Source: Flagellimonas zhangzhouensis
GTDB lineage: Bacteria > Bacteroidota > Bacteroidia > Flavobacteriales > Flavobacteriaceae
Reading direction: 5' to 3'
NCBI RefSeq assembly: GCF_900102925.1
Contig: NZ_FNKI01000001.1
Span: 1,178,001 to 1,242,000 of the forward strand
DNA: 64,000 bases
Shown here piece after piece: positions 54,263-63,146 of the stretch. The notes beneath the pieces were generated by a model. That model was not told where the DNA came from and ran no database searches. It saw only the letters and a program-made list of their open reading frames with translations. Position 1 is the first letter of the stretch. Every line of letters starts with the position of its first letter. Position numbers and translations under genes: made by a program.

Positions 54263-55420
54263 CTACTCCAACCACGATTTGTAATATTTGCCATCATCAA
54301 TTTTGAGGGCGTTCTCAGTCACCTGTAAAGGCTTGAACGTATCAATCATCACAGCCAATTCTTCGGTGCCTTTTTTACCAATGCTAGCTTCATAAGTACC
54401 AGGGTGTGGTCCATGTGGAATTCCGGCTGGGTGTAATGAAATATAGCCTGGGCCAATACCTGTCCTGCTCATAAAATCACCGTCCACATAATACAATACT
54501 TCATCCGAATCAATATTGGAATGGTTGTAGGGTGCAGGAATCGCTTTGGGATGATAATCGTACAGCCTAGGGCAGAACGAACATACCACAAAAGCACTAG
54601 TCTCAAAAGTTTGATGCACTGGTGGCGGTTGGTGCACTCGACCCGTAATCGGCTCAAAATTATGGATGGAAAATCCGTAGGGGTAATTGTAACCGTCCCA
54701 GCCGATCACATCAAATGGATGTGTGGCATAAACGAGTTGGTGCAACATGCCCTGTTTTTTGATTTTTATTAGAAACTCTCCTTTTTCATCAAAAGTTTCT
54801 AGCTCTTGAGGCAATTTATAATCGCGCTCACAGAAAGGGGAGTGCTCCAAAAGTTGACCAAACCAATTGCGATACCTTTTTGGAGTATATATCGGATGAA
54901 AGGATTCAGCATACAAAATGCGATTGTCCTCGGTATCAAATTCAATTTGATAAATCATACCTCTTGGAATTATGAGGTAATCCCCATATTCAAATGGAAT
55001 ATTGCCCAAAAAGGTTTTTAAAGTTCCCGATCCTCTGTGGATGAAAAGCATTTCGTCCGCATCAGCATTTTTATAAAAATAGTCTGTGACGGATTTTTGC
55101 GGAGCAGCTAAACCAACATGAACGTCGTTGTTCACCAAAAGGGGTTCTCGTGCTTCCAAAAAATCATCTTTGGGAGTCACATCAAAACCAATAAACTTTC
55201 GACTGGTGATGTTTTTTGCCACCGCAATTTTTGGGCTTACGTCTATCGCCTTTCCAATTTCTTTTACCTGAGTGGGTCTGTGAACATGGTAGGAAAGTGA
55301 GGACATGCCATCAAATCCGATAGTGCCGAAAAGTTGCTCGTAATAGAGTCCACCATTCGGTTTTTCGAATTGGGTATGCCGTTTTTGCGGAATTTTCCCG
55401 AGTTTATGATAAATAGGCAT
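54263..55420 (-). CDS. hmgA: Homogentisate 1,2-dioxygenase
   Basis: A 385-residue cupin-type iron dioxygenase opening the homogentisate ring to maleylacetoacetate. The central cupin has YLIIPRGMIYQIEFD, and the GRVHQPPPVHQTF and HPAGIPHGPHPGTYE segments supply iron-ligand histidines and the neighbouring glutamate. It is slightly shorter than human HGD (445), in line with bacterial short forms. Second gene of the operon. Confidence 0.93.
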   Translation of the reverse strand: MPIYHKLGKIPQKRHTQFEKPNGGLYYEQLFGTIGFDGMSSLSYHVHRPTQVKEIGKAIDVSPKIAVAKNITSRKFIGFDVTPKDDFLEAREPLLVNNDVHVGLAAPQKSVTDYFYKNADADEMLFIHRGSGTLKTFLGNIPFEYGDYLIIPRGMIYQIEFDTEDNRILYAESFHPIYTPKRYRNWFGQLLEHSPFCERDYKLPQELETFDEKGEFLIKIKKQGMLHQLVYATHPFDVIGWDGYNYPYGFSIHNFEPITGRVHQPPPVHQTFETSAFVVCSFCPRLYDYHPKAIPAPYNHSNIDSDEVLYYVDGDFMSRTGIGPGYISLHPAGIPHGPHPGTYEASIGKKGTEELAVMIDTFKPLQVTENALKIDDGKYYKSWLE

Positions 55421-55439
55421 TGCTTTAGTTTTAAGTTCA

Positions 55440-55485
55440 AAGTGTTAAGTGAAGAGTTTTAGCCTCAACTCAAAACTTAACACTT
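55440..55485. repeat. 11-bp inverted repeat between hpd and hmgA
   Basis: Perfect arms AAGTGTTAAGT (55440-55450) and ACTTAACACTT (55475-55485) with a 24-base loop. The hairpin fills the 79-bp spacer. Confidence 0.6.
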
Positions 55486-55499
55486 AAAATTTACGATTT

Positions 55500-56633
55500 T
55501 TAATGCAATGTGCCTCTTAGTTCTTGTTCGCGTTCAATTGCCTCGAATAAGGCTTTAAAGTTTCCTTTTCCAAAAGATTGTGCCCCTTTTCTTTGAATGA
55601 TTTCGAAGAACATTGTCGGTCTTGGCTCTACGGGCTTGGTGAATATTTGAAGTAAATAGCCTTCATCATCACGATCCACCAAAATGCCCAATTCGCGAAG
55701 CGGTGCAATATCCTCGTCGATTTCACCTACTCGGTCAGTCACCGCATCGTAATAGGTTTCGGGTACGTGTAGAAATTCAATTCCTCTACTTTTAAGGTCG
55801 CGAACAGTTTGAATAATGTCATCTGTGGCAACGGCTATGTGCTGAACACCTTCACCCTCATAAAAATCCAAATATTCTTCTACTTGTGATTTTTTCTTAC
55901 CCTCTGCTGGTTCGTTGATCGGGAATTTAATTCGACCATTTCCGTTGCTCATCACTTTACTCATCAGTGCAGTGTATTCGGTAGAAATATCGTTGTCGTC
56001 AAATGATAGGATGTTTTTGAAACCAAGTACATTTTCGTAAAAGCTCACCCAGTGGTTCATTTTGTTCCAACCTACATTGCCCACCATATGGTCTACAAAT
56101 TTCAGGCCTGTTGAGGTTGGATTGTAATCAGGGGTTTCCCATTGTACAAATCCTGGCAGAAAAGTACCCTCATAATCTTTGCGCTCTACAAAAACGTGAA
56201 CGGTTTCACCATAGGTGTAAATTCCAGAACGAACCACTTTACCATTCTTATCTTCCTCGACAGTAGGCTCCATATACGATTTGGCACCACGTTCCATGGC
56301 TGCATTGTACGCATGGGTAGCATCTTCAACCCAAAGGGCAACGACTTTTACGCCATCCCCGTGTTTGTCGATATGCTCACCTATAGCTGTGCCACTTTTA
56401 AGGGGAGAGGTAAGCACCAATCTAATTTTATCCTGAACCACAACATAACTTTCACGGTCTTTTAGTCCAGTTTCCAATCCTGCTTTGGCCAAAGATTGGA
56501 ATCCAAAAGCGGTTTTATAAAAATGTGCGGCCTGTTTGGAGTTGCCCACATAAAGTTCAATGTAATCTGTCCCATTAATGGGCATAAAATCTTGTGAGGT
56601 ATCTTTTGATTTTGGAAGTACTGTAGTTTCCAT
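55500..56633 (-). CDS. hpd: 4-hydroxyphenylpyruvate dioxygenase
   Basis: A 377-residue two-domain vicinal-oxygen-chelate enzyme converting 4-hydroxyphenylpyruvate to homogentisate. The C-terminal catalytic domain has the iron ligands in FVDHMVGNV, EGVQHIAVATDD and FFEIIQRKG. It is first in the tyrosine operon, and the divergent MarR gene suggests control by an aromatic ligand. A -7 box and two palindromes lie in the shared 167-bp promoter gap. Confidence 0.96.
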   Translation of the reverse strand: METTVLPKSKDTSQDFMPINGTDYIELYVGNSKQAAHFYKTAFGFQSLAKAGLETGLKDRESYVVVQDKIRLVLTSPLKSGTAIGEHIDKHGDGVKVVALWVEDATHAYNAAMERGAKSYMEPTVEEDKNGKVVRSGIYTYGETVHVFVERKDYEGTFLPGFVQWETPDYNPTSTGLKFVDHMVGNVGWNKMNHWVSFYENVLGFKNILSFDDNDISTEYTALMSKVMSNGNGRIKFPINEPAEGKKKSQVEEYLDFYEGEGVQHIAVATDDIIQTVRDLKSRGIEFLHVPETYYDAVTDRVGEIDEDIAPLRELGILVDRDDEGYLLQIFTKPVEPRPTMFFEIIQRKGAQSFGKGNFKALFEAIEREQELRGTLH

Positions 56634-56665
56634 GACTTGTTTTGTTTTTATTGTTCAATTCTTTT

Positions 56666-56688
56666 TTGTTGCATCAACAACAAAAATA
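56666..56688 (-). promoter_or_regulatory. hpd -7 box with candidate operator
   Basis: Minus-strand -7 box TATTTTTG at 56688-56681. Just downstream, around the expected start site, is the palindrome TTGTTG-CAT-CAACAA (56666-56680). Repression by the neighbouring MarR protein would fit this position. Confidence 0.55.
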
Positions 56689-56701
56689 GTAAAATTGAAT
56701 T

Positions 56702-56717
56702 ACGAAAGCGATTTCGT
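56702..56717. promoter_or_regulatory. Palindrome in the hpd-marR gap
   Basis: ACGAAA-GCGA-TTTCGT lies about where the -33 region of hpd would be. Possible operator for MarR or an activator. Confidence 0.4.
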
Positions 56718-56784
56718 TGGCCAAATTTTCGGTTAAAATTGAATGTGGTATTTTGTGAGAAGACCAATATAAAGTCTGAATCCC

Positions 56785-56792
56785 TATTTTTG
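56785..56792 (+). promoter_or_regulatory. -7 box of the marR gene
   Basis: TATTTTTG lies eight bases before the ATG at 56801, giving an expected leader of only about four bases. It is followed by another TTGTTG half-site (56790-56795). Confidence 0.5.
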
Positions 56793-56800
56793 TTGACTAC

Positions 56801-57256
56801 ATGCTCAATCGAATAGATGAAATACAGGGGATGGGGTACCATTTGGATTTGGTGCTTCGGAAGATTCAAAAAGCCTATTTAAGGGCATTTGAGGCTTTGG
56901 GTGTGGATATCACCATTGAGCAATGGGTGATTCTTTATCAAATTCATTTATTGGGAGATGAAGCCAGCCAGCGTGACATTGTAAAGAACAATTTTAGAAA
57001 CAGAGCCACTACCTCTCGAGTCATCGGTGGTTTGGAAAAGAAGGGTTGGATATCCAAAACTCGTTTTGAGGGGGATCAAAAGCGATTCAAGCTTGAACTT
57101 ACTCCTCAAGGAAAGGAAATTTTGGATGTAACACTTCCCACAGCCATGCAACTTCGAAAATTGGCAGTAAAAGATATTGATCCTGCCCAATTTGCCACTT
57201 TTTTAATTGTTTTGAATCAAATTGAGGCCAACTACGACGAGACAGAGCCCCAATGA
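56801..57256 (+). CDS. MarR family transcriptional regulator
   Basis: A 151-residue winged-helix regulator: helices around IEQWVILYQIHLLGDEASQRDI, a recognition helix with FRNRATTSRVIGGLEKKGWI, and a wing with RFEGDQKRFKLELT. It is divergent from hpd and the tyrosine operon, so it is the likely local repressor or activator. The 3' end overlaps the convergent TauE gene by 25 bp. Confidence 0.93.
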   Translation: MLNRIDEIQGMGYHLDLVLRKIQKAYLRAFEALGVDITIEQWVILYQIHLLGDEASQRDIVKNNFRNRATTSRVIGGLEKKGWISKTRFEGDQKRFKLELTPQGKEILDVTLPTAMQLRKLAVKDIDPAQFATFLIVLNQIEANYDETEPQ

Positions 57257-57981
57257 TTGAATGCGATTTTGGCGATGGTGACCAAACCAATCAGTAAAAT
57301 TAAAATCAAACTAATTTTTTTGAATTTATCCTGGGGGATATAGTGCAATATTCTTTTGCCCAAATAAGTGCCCACCAATCCAATCACCAATAAAAAAGGT
57401 AGGTACATCAATTCTTGTTTGCCGATATAGCCATTTTCATAGTAGACAAAGGTTCGCGAGAAGTCAATCAGAAAATCAATAAATGCTGAAGTGGCGATAA
57501 ATGCACTTTTCTCCAGATTGAAAGCCGCCATGGTCAACCCACGAATGGCACCTCCGGTACCCAAAAGTCCTGCAGAAAATCCAGAAAGTATTCCTCCAAC
57601 TACCGCATTCCTTTTATTGGGAAGCACCACAATTTCATTTTTGATCAAGAACAACAGGCTGAAAACCACTAAAAATATTCCCAGAACGATTTCCAAATAA
57701 TAACCATTCACCATTTTTGAAAGAAATCCACCCACAATCACAAACAAAACTGAGGGTGCCCCGATATAGAGCAATAGCTTTTTGTCCAATCCTTTTTTAA
57801 AAAAGAAAATCTTGCTGAGGTTGCTCGACAGGTGAAAAATGGCCGTCATGCCCAACACGGAATAAAAATCAAAATAAAAATTACCCAAAGGCACAAAGAA
57901 CACCGAAGAACCAAAACCTCCAATGGTTCCGATAATTTCCGCCACAAGCGCGAGCAACAAAAAAACATAGCTGATTTTCAT
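57232..57981 (-). CDS. TauE/SafE family membrane permease
   Basis: A 249-residue protein with about eight membrane helices and the two similar halves of TauE/SafE transporters (GTIGGFGSSVFFVPLG near residue 17, GFSAGLLGTGGAIRGL near 140). Likely an anion transporter for sulfur compounds or organic acids; substrate not predictable. It is 52 bp after the GH2 gene on the same strand. Confidence 0.87.
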   Translation of the reverse strand: MKISYVFLLLALVAEIIGTIGGFGSSVFFVPLGNFYFDFYSVLGMTAIFHLSSNLSKIFFFKKGLDKKLLLYIGAPSVLFVIVGGFLSKMVNGYYLEIVLGIFLVVFSLLFLIKNEIVVLPNKRNAVVGGILSGFSAGLLGTGGAIRGLTMAAFNLEKSAFIATSAFIDFLIDFSRTFVYYENGYIGKQELMYLPFLLVIGLVGTYLGKRILHYIPQDKFKKISLILILLIGLVTIAKIAFNHWGSVSS

Positions 57982-58033
57982 ACTGCTGGTTAAAAGAGAA
58001 AAGTTACGCTTTTCCTATCGTTTAAATGCTGAT

Positions 58034-59866
58034 CTATTCCCAAGTGCTATAAAAATTCTGCAAGGTCCAAAAGGCTTTCTTTTTTATGCCGTCTTCAGAA
58101 ATGAGGCCTTTTCGATTGTAATCATCTTGAATGTTGGCCAACGGTCTTCTCGGAGATCTAAAATCGACCAAAATCCATGGTGACATTCCTCTTAATTGGG
58201 GAATTTTTTTGAGCATGGCCAAAGTTTCCTCGTATAAATATTCCTGATATTCCTCCGTCCAACGCGTGTTTTTATCTCCGTGATAGCCTTGTTTGGCTCC
58301 AGCCCCAAACTCTGAAATGATCACGGGCTTATTTTGTTCAATATGCCATTCTGCTGTTCGGCAACTTTCTGGGGTGCCTCCGTACCATCCCAAATATTGA
58401 TTGAAGCTGAGCACGTCCACCACATCGGCCATGGGGTCATCAATTATTTTTACGTTGGGATTGTCAGGTGAACTGGTTTGTTCCAAGGCGGCACTAATGA
58501 GTCTGGTCGGGTCTAAATTACGAGCTGTTTCAATCAATCGAGTTAGAAATGTATTTCGGGCATCGCTTACAGGAGTTTCGTTGGCCATGGACCAAATAAT
58601 CACCGAAGCTCGGTTCTTATCTCTTTGGATCAATTCCTTTAATTGATTTTCAGCGTTTGCATAGGTGCTTTCATTTTGCCATTGAATGGTCCAATAGACA
58701 GGATTTTCTTCCCACACCAAAATTCCCATTTCATCAGCTAATTTCACAATGTGTTCGTTGTGCGGATAATGTGAAAGGCGCACATAGTTTCCACCCATTT
58801 CTTTGATCCACCCTAATACTTTTTTGGCATCTTCCAGAGAATTTGCCCGTCCTTTGGAAATAGGGCTTTCTTCATGCAAACTGATACCTTTTAGCACAAT
58901 GGATTTTCCATTCAATAAAATATTATCGTTTTTGGTAGTGATGGTTCTAAATCCAATTCGGTCGGAGAGCGTATTCCCATTTAATGTTAAATCCACTTGA
59001 TAAAGTTTTGGATTTTCGGGTGACCAATATTCAATTTTTCTGGATTTGATTTCAAAAGAAGCTGTACCCGATGCATCTGTGGTCACTTGCTTTTTGATTT
59101 TTAGCTCTGGAATTTCAACCAAAACTTTTTGGTTCTCTTCGGATGGACCATTTAAGTTGATTTCACCTTTAATAAGTGAAGTGTCATCTGCATCCAGTTG
59201 CACCACATAATCTTGAATAAAAGTGGGGGACGTTTCAATCAGTTTTACATCTCGTGTGATGCCACCGTAGTTCCACCAATCTGTATTTAAGGTAGGAACA
59301 CCCTCTTTAGAGCGTTTGTTATCTACCTTAAAAATTAGAAAGTTGTCTTTTTCTTTTGAAAGGTCGGTTACCTCAAAATTAAAAGGAGTAAATCCACCGA
59401 TATGGGTTCCGAGTTTTTTCCCATTTAAATAAGCTTCGGTTTTGTAATTGGATGCCCCGATATAAACAAATACTCTGTTGGCCGCATCCGTTTTGGTATA
59501 ATCAAACGATTTCTTGTACCAAATGGTCCCCTCGTAATAGTATAGCTTCTCTTTCTGGGTATTCCAATCGCCAGGAACTTGTAAAGTATCTGCCTCATCA
59601 AAATTGTATTCAATCAGATCTGATGGACTGTTGGGTTTTGAGTTGGTGAAATAGGCATTGCGAGATGGTTTTTCCTGTTGGTCAAAAGGTTGATAACGAT
59701 AATCGTAATACCCATTTTCATAGGGATCCACAATATAATGCCAAGCTCCGTTGAGAGAGGTGGTTTTTCGGTTTGTGGTATTAATCAATAATGCATCTGG
59801 ATCTTGGGACCAGAGATTGGTAATTGAGGCCATTAGGATAGTTAGGCCCAAAAAGATGTTTTTCAT
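58034..59866 (-). CDS. Glycoside hydrolase family 2 enzyme (beta-glucuronidase-like)
   Basis: A 610-residue secreted or periplasmic glycosidase with a signal peptide (about 1-20). Order: N-terminal jelly-roll domain (about 35-215), immunoglobulin-like domain (about 216-315), TIM barrel (about 316-610). The acid/base Glu430 is in SMANETPV and the nucleophile Glu519 in ISEFGAGA. Substrate may be beta-glucuronides or beta-galactosides. No susC/susD genes are nearby, so it is not in an obvious polysaccharide-utilisation locus. Confidence 0.92.
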   Translation of the reverse strand: MKNIFLGLTILMASITNLWSQDPDALLINTTNRKTTSLNGAWHYIVDPYENGYYDYRYQPFDQQEKPSRNAYFTNSKPNSPSDLIEYNFDEADTLQVPGDWNTQKEKLYYYEGTIWYKKSFDYTKTDAANRVFVYIGASNYKTEAYLNGKKLGTHIGGFTPFNFEVTDLSKEKDNFLIFKVDNKRSKEGVPTLNTDWWNYGGITRDVKLIETSPTFIQDYVVQLDADDTSLIKGEINLNGPSEENQKVLVEIPELKIKKQVTTDASGTASFEIKSRKIEYWSPENPKLYQVDLTLNGNTLSDRIGFRTITTKNDNILLNGKSIVLKGISLHEESPISKGRANSLEDAKKVLGWIKEMGGNYVRLSHYPHNEHIVKLADEMGILVWEENPVYWTIQWQNESTYANAENQLKELIQRDKNRASVIIWSMANETPVSDARNTFLTRLIETARNLDPTRLISAALEQTSSPDNPNVKIIDDPMADVVDVLSFNQYLGWYGGTPESCRTAEWHIEQNKPVIISEFGAGAKQGYHGDKNTRWTEEYQEYLYEETLAMLKKIPQLRGMSPWILVDFRSPRRPLANIQDDYNRKGLISEDGIKKKAFWTLQNFYSTWE

Positions 59867-60043
59867 GTGCTTTTGTTGGAAATCTAAAGATAGAAAAGTT
59901 ATGGTTATGTCATTTTAACCTAAAATAATCTTAAAATCGCTTATTTAGGTTAATACAGCATAGTAAATGGATAATTTATTGGACGTGGTGGTAGGAAAAC
60001 TGCCGCAACTTTGTACCCGTATAGTGTTAGTTATACAATTGCT

Positions 60044-60607
60044 ATGAAAAAGACAAATTTTTACCCAACAATATGGTCAACAGCGCCTTATGCACCACAT
60101 GTGATGGAAGGCTGGTACAAATCCCATAACGGGAGTGCCGAGTTGATCTTAAGAAACGAGCCTGCAACATCGCTCAAGGTTTCTGAAATGATGCTGAACA
60201 TTACCAAATTCGCCGCAATCGACGAAAGTGGTAAAGAACATTTTATAATAGATTTTCCTGGTCAAAACCCAGTTTCCTTAAAAGGAATCGCTTCTGGAAC
60301 ATTTTTGCGTTCCAAAAGTGTGCTCTCCTTGCCGAATGGAACATATACTGCCTTACGTTTTTACTTGGCAGGTTGGGGTAACCAATTTATGTATCAGGAT
60401 GGGAAAGAAGAATCTGCAAATGCATTCGACCGTTTGGACTTTACCATTGATGGAGGGTTTGAAGTAGCAGAAGGACATGCCCCAGAAGTTAAGTTGTGGT
60501 TCGATTTTGCTCCATACCAGTGGAAGCGACACTTTAAACCGCTTACGGATTTGTTTATAAAAAGCAAAACTTCGCAACCACGATTGGCCAATAGTTTTGG
60601 CAACTAA
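60044..60607 (+). CDS. Conserved hypothetical protein, 187 residues
   Basis: No recognised domain. I start at ATG 60044 (MKKTNFYPTIW), 11 codons inside a longer TTG-initiated frame. There is no clear signal peptide or membrane helix. Beta-rich, with aromatic residues around FYLAGWGNQFMYQDG and a C-terminal WFDFAPYQWKRHFK segment. Transcribed alone between the GH2 gene and a terminator. Confidence 0.65.
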   Translation: MKKTNFYPTIWSTAPYAPHVMEGWYKSHNGSAELILRNEPATSLKVSEMMLNITKFAAIDESGKEHFIIDFPGQNPVSLKGIASGTFLRSKSVLSLPNGTYTALRFYLAGWGNQFMYQDGKEESANAFDRLDFTIDGGFEVAEGHAPEVKLWFDFAPYQWKRHFKPLTDLFIKSKTSQPRLANSFGN

Positions 60608-60626
60608 TTATGCTATGAAGAAGATG

Positions 60627-60656
60627 AAAAAGGCACCTTTCGGGGTGCCTTTTTTA
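60627..60656. terminator. Bidirectional Rho-independent terminator
   Basis: AAGGCACC and GGGTGCCTT arms around TTTCG, with an A-run on the left and a T-run on the right. Serves the 60044 gene and the opposing thioredoxin-like gene. Confidence 0.85.
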
Positions 60657-60675
60657 TTTGGTATCAAAGGAAGTA

Positions 60676-60957
60676 TTAACCTTCATTTTGAATTTCTTGC
60701 AGTCGCTCTAGTTTTTGAAGTACCTCATAAATAGAAAAGCTTCGGGCAAAACGGTACATTTCCTTATCATCGGCTTTAAGGATGACCACAGGTAAGGTAA
60801 ACACCATGGATTGCCCTGTAAATTCCACTTCTTCCTCAACATCTACCACACGAATCTTTACTTCAGGAAAATTTTCTTGAACCGCTTCAAGTAGTTTTGG
60901 TTTTAGCACTTTACAAACCCCACAAGTTTTTCCAGTAAAGTAGATGAGTTCTATCAT
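60676..60957 (-). CDS. Thioredoxin family protein
   Basis: A 93-residue compact thioredoxin fold with the redox motif CGVC (residues 13-16) after the first strand, and the cis-Pro segment FTLPVVIL near 55. No signal peptide, so cytoplasmic. It is 18 bp after the NIPSNAP lipoprotein gene and probably co-transcribed. Confidence 0.88.
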   Translation of the reverse strand: MIELIYFTGKTCGVCKVLKPKLLEAVQENFPEVKIRVVDVEEEVEFTGQSMVFTLPVVILKADDKEMYRFARSFSIYEVLQKLERLQEIQNEG

Positions 60958-60975
60958 TTAAAAAATCATTTTAAA

Positions 60976-61797
60976 TCAATAATCGGAATATTCGGTAGGG
61001 TAGAGGAACCACATATCAATATGCGACATATTGTTTTCGTATTTGGGCATGGCAATCAGTTCTTTCCATTCAGGGGATTCCACAAAAGCCTCCCAATGTT
61101 TTTCCCTTGTGGCCATATCGGCATGGGTGGTCATGTACATTAAATTAGGCATTTTGGGCCCAGAAAGCACCTCCCCATAAAATACGGCCTGAAAATCCAA
61201 TCGGTCAAAAAGAGGAATTTCACCACCCGCATTGAACATATCTACTTTGTTGCGATAATATTTTTCAGTGGACGACTCATAGCTCCTTAACTCATAAATG
61301 CGATCGGCACGTGGACTGTCCAAATTTGGAGTGGCCATTTTAGGCATGTCTGGAAAGGCTTGAAGCAGCACCGATTCAATACGGTCATAGGGTGGATTAT
61401 CAAATTTCGCATTGATATAGGCATCACCCGCTGTTACATATGTTTCATCCTCCAAAAGTTTACTTTCCAACTCTTGAAACTGCTTCAAACTTTTAAATGG
61501 CAATAGCACAAAAGTTTTAGGCACCGTATCCGTCTCGTTGGTACGGGATTTAAACACACCCACATTTTCTATGCCCTGTTTTTTCACCGCGGGCATAAAG
61601 GCATTTTTTAGGTAATCGTCGGTAGCAGCTATTTGTTCTTCGGAACTAAAGGAATAGATTTTAAGTTGATAAAACTCTCGTTCGTCCTGGGTTGTTTCTG
61701 GAATGGTTTCGGTTTCGGTAGTTTCAGGATTAGGGTTTCCACAGTTGGTCAATGCCACTAAAGTAAGTAGCAAGGGGAGGAATTTGATGATTTTCAT
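60976..61797 (-). CDS. NIPSNAP family lipoprotein
   Basis: A 273-residue protein with lipoprotein signal (Cys near residue 20, LTNCGN) and a low-complexity Thr/Glu stretch at 24-40. Two ferredoxin-like NIPSNAP/dimeric-barrel halves follow (about 42-150 and 165-270; the second begins DRIYELRSYE). The biochemical role of these proteins in bacteria is not established. Confidence 0.87.
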   Translation of the reverse strand: MKIIKFLPLLLTLVALTNCGNPNPETTETETIPETTQDEREFYQLKIYSFSSEEQIAATDDYLKNAFMPAVKKQGIENVGVFKSRTNETDTVPKTFVLLPFKSLKQFQELESKLLEDETYVTAGDAYINAKFDNPPYDRIESVLLQAFPDMPKMATPNLDSPRADRIYELRSYESSTEKYYRNKVDMFNAGGEIPLFDRLDFQAVFYGEVLSGPKMPNLMYMTTHADMATREKHWEAFVESPEWKELIAMPKYENNMSHIDMWFLYPTEYSDY

Positions 61798-61874
61798 TGT
61801 TCAGCTGTTTAGTTTGATGTGATGTCGTATATGTGTTTTTACAACGACGTTTCAAGATACGGATTAATTGCTGA

Positions 61875-63062
61875 TTATCTTTTTTGTTCTAGATGAGGTT
61901 TTTTAGAAAGCAAAGCCAACAACCCTAAAATGGGACCAATGGCCAAAACCATATATATGAAGTTGGAAGAAGTCCAGGTTCTCATGATGTTCAACAATTG
62001 AATACTGATGATGGTAATTGCAAATCCGATGCAGTTGACAATGGTAAGTGCGGTGCCTTTAATTTCTGGGGAAGCATTTTGAGCCACTAAAGTGGAAAAT
62101 AGGGGAGAGTCGGCAATCACTACCAAACCCCAAAAAATAAGAAAGGCTATAAAAATTGCTTCGGATGATTGACCAAATAGCAATGGCGAAACCAGGCAAC
62201 AAATACAAGAAAGCAAAAGGGCCACAAAGGCCACTTTTTTGGTCCCCAATTGCTGTGATATATATCCTCCTACAATGCATGCCAATCCACCTAAGGCAAT
62301 AATTAAAAAGGACCACAAAGGAATGTTAAATGCAACTTCTGGGTGTGCCCATGCATAGGTTTGCAGCATGATAGGAACAAAGGCCCAAAAGGTGTAGAGT
62401 TCCCACATATGTCCAAAATAGCCAAAAGCAGCAGCACGAAACTTGGGAAACTGAAAGACTTTGACAAATGCCGATATTTCCAGTTTTTGACTTGGTCTTC
62501 GGAATGGTCCATCTGGAACAAAACTCAACATAAGTACTCCTCCCAAAATTGCCAAACTGGAGGTGGCTACCAAGACCATTTTCCAAGGAAAGGCATGGGT
62601 CATGTTTTTTAATAAATGCGGAAATGCAGTACCCACCACCAGGGCCCCGACAAGAAAACCCAGAGATTTGCCCAATCCTTTTTCATAATAATCTGCGGCA
62701 ATCTTCATGCCTACGGGATAGATACCAGCTAAGAAAAATCCTGTGAAAAACCGAAAACTCAAAAGGCTGGTAAGGCTATTGCCATCCCAAATCACTCCAA
62801 GATTAAAGATTGCACCCAAAATGGCACAGCTTAAAAACACTTTGGAGGGCGAAAAGCGGTCTGCTATGGATAAAATGGCAAAAAGTAAAGTGCCCACGAT
62901 AAACCCAAACTGTACCGCCGAGGTTAAATGCCCCACAGCGCTATCATTTAACCCAAAAGTGGACACAAGATCTTGCATCACCCCATTGCCTGCAAACCAA
63001 AGTGACGTACAGCAAAACTGCGAAAACACAATGATGGGCAGTATGATTTTAGAGGGTTTCAA
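61875..63062 (-). CDS. MFS transporter
   Basis: A 395-residue protein with 12 membrane helices and a loop motif near helix 2 (LSIADRFSPSKV). The frame begins with TTG; no in-frame ATG precedes it before a stop, although the upstream codons remain open. Substrate unknown; GMKIAADYY and LLGQSSEAIF regions do not point to a known subfamily. Confidence 0.85.
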   Translation of the reverse strand: MKPSKIILPIIVFSQFCCTSLWFAGNGVMQDLVSTFGLNDSAVGHLTSAVQFGFIVGTLLFAILSIADRFSPSKVFLSCAILGAIFNLGVIWDGNSLTSLLSFRFFTGFFLAGIYPVGMKIAADYYEKGLGKSLGFLVGALVVGTAFPHLLKNMTHAFPWKMVLVATSSLAILGGVLMLSFVPDGPFRRPSQKLEISAFVKVFQFPKFRAAAFGYFGHMWELYTFWAFVPIMLQTYAWAHPEVAFNIPLWSFLIIALGGLACIVGGYISQQLGTKKVAFVALLLSCICCLVSPLLFGQSSEAIFIAFLIFWGLVVIADSPLFSTLVAQNASPEIKGTALTIVNCIGFAITIISIQLLNIMRTWTSSNFIYMVLAIGPILGLLALLSKKPHLEQKR

Positions 63063-63146
63063 CGACTGGAAATCAATGTTTGAGGTTAAGAACTTAAAAA
63101 CGATTGGTCTAACTTACTTATTTAGCCTTACGAATTAAGGTAATAT

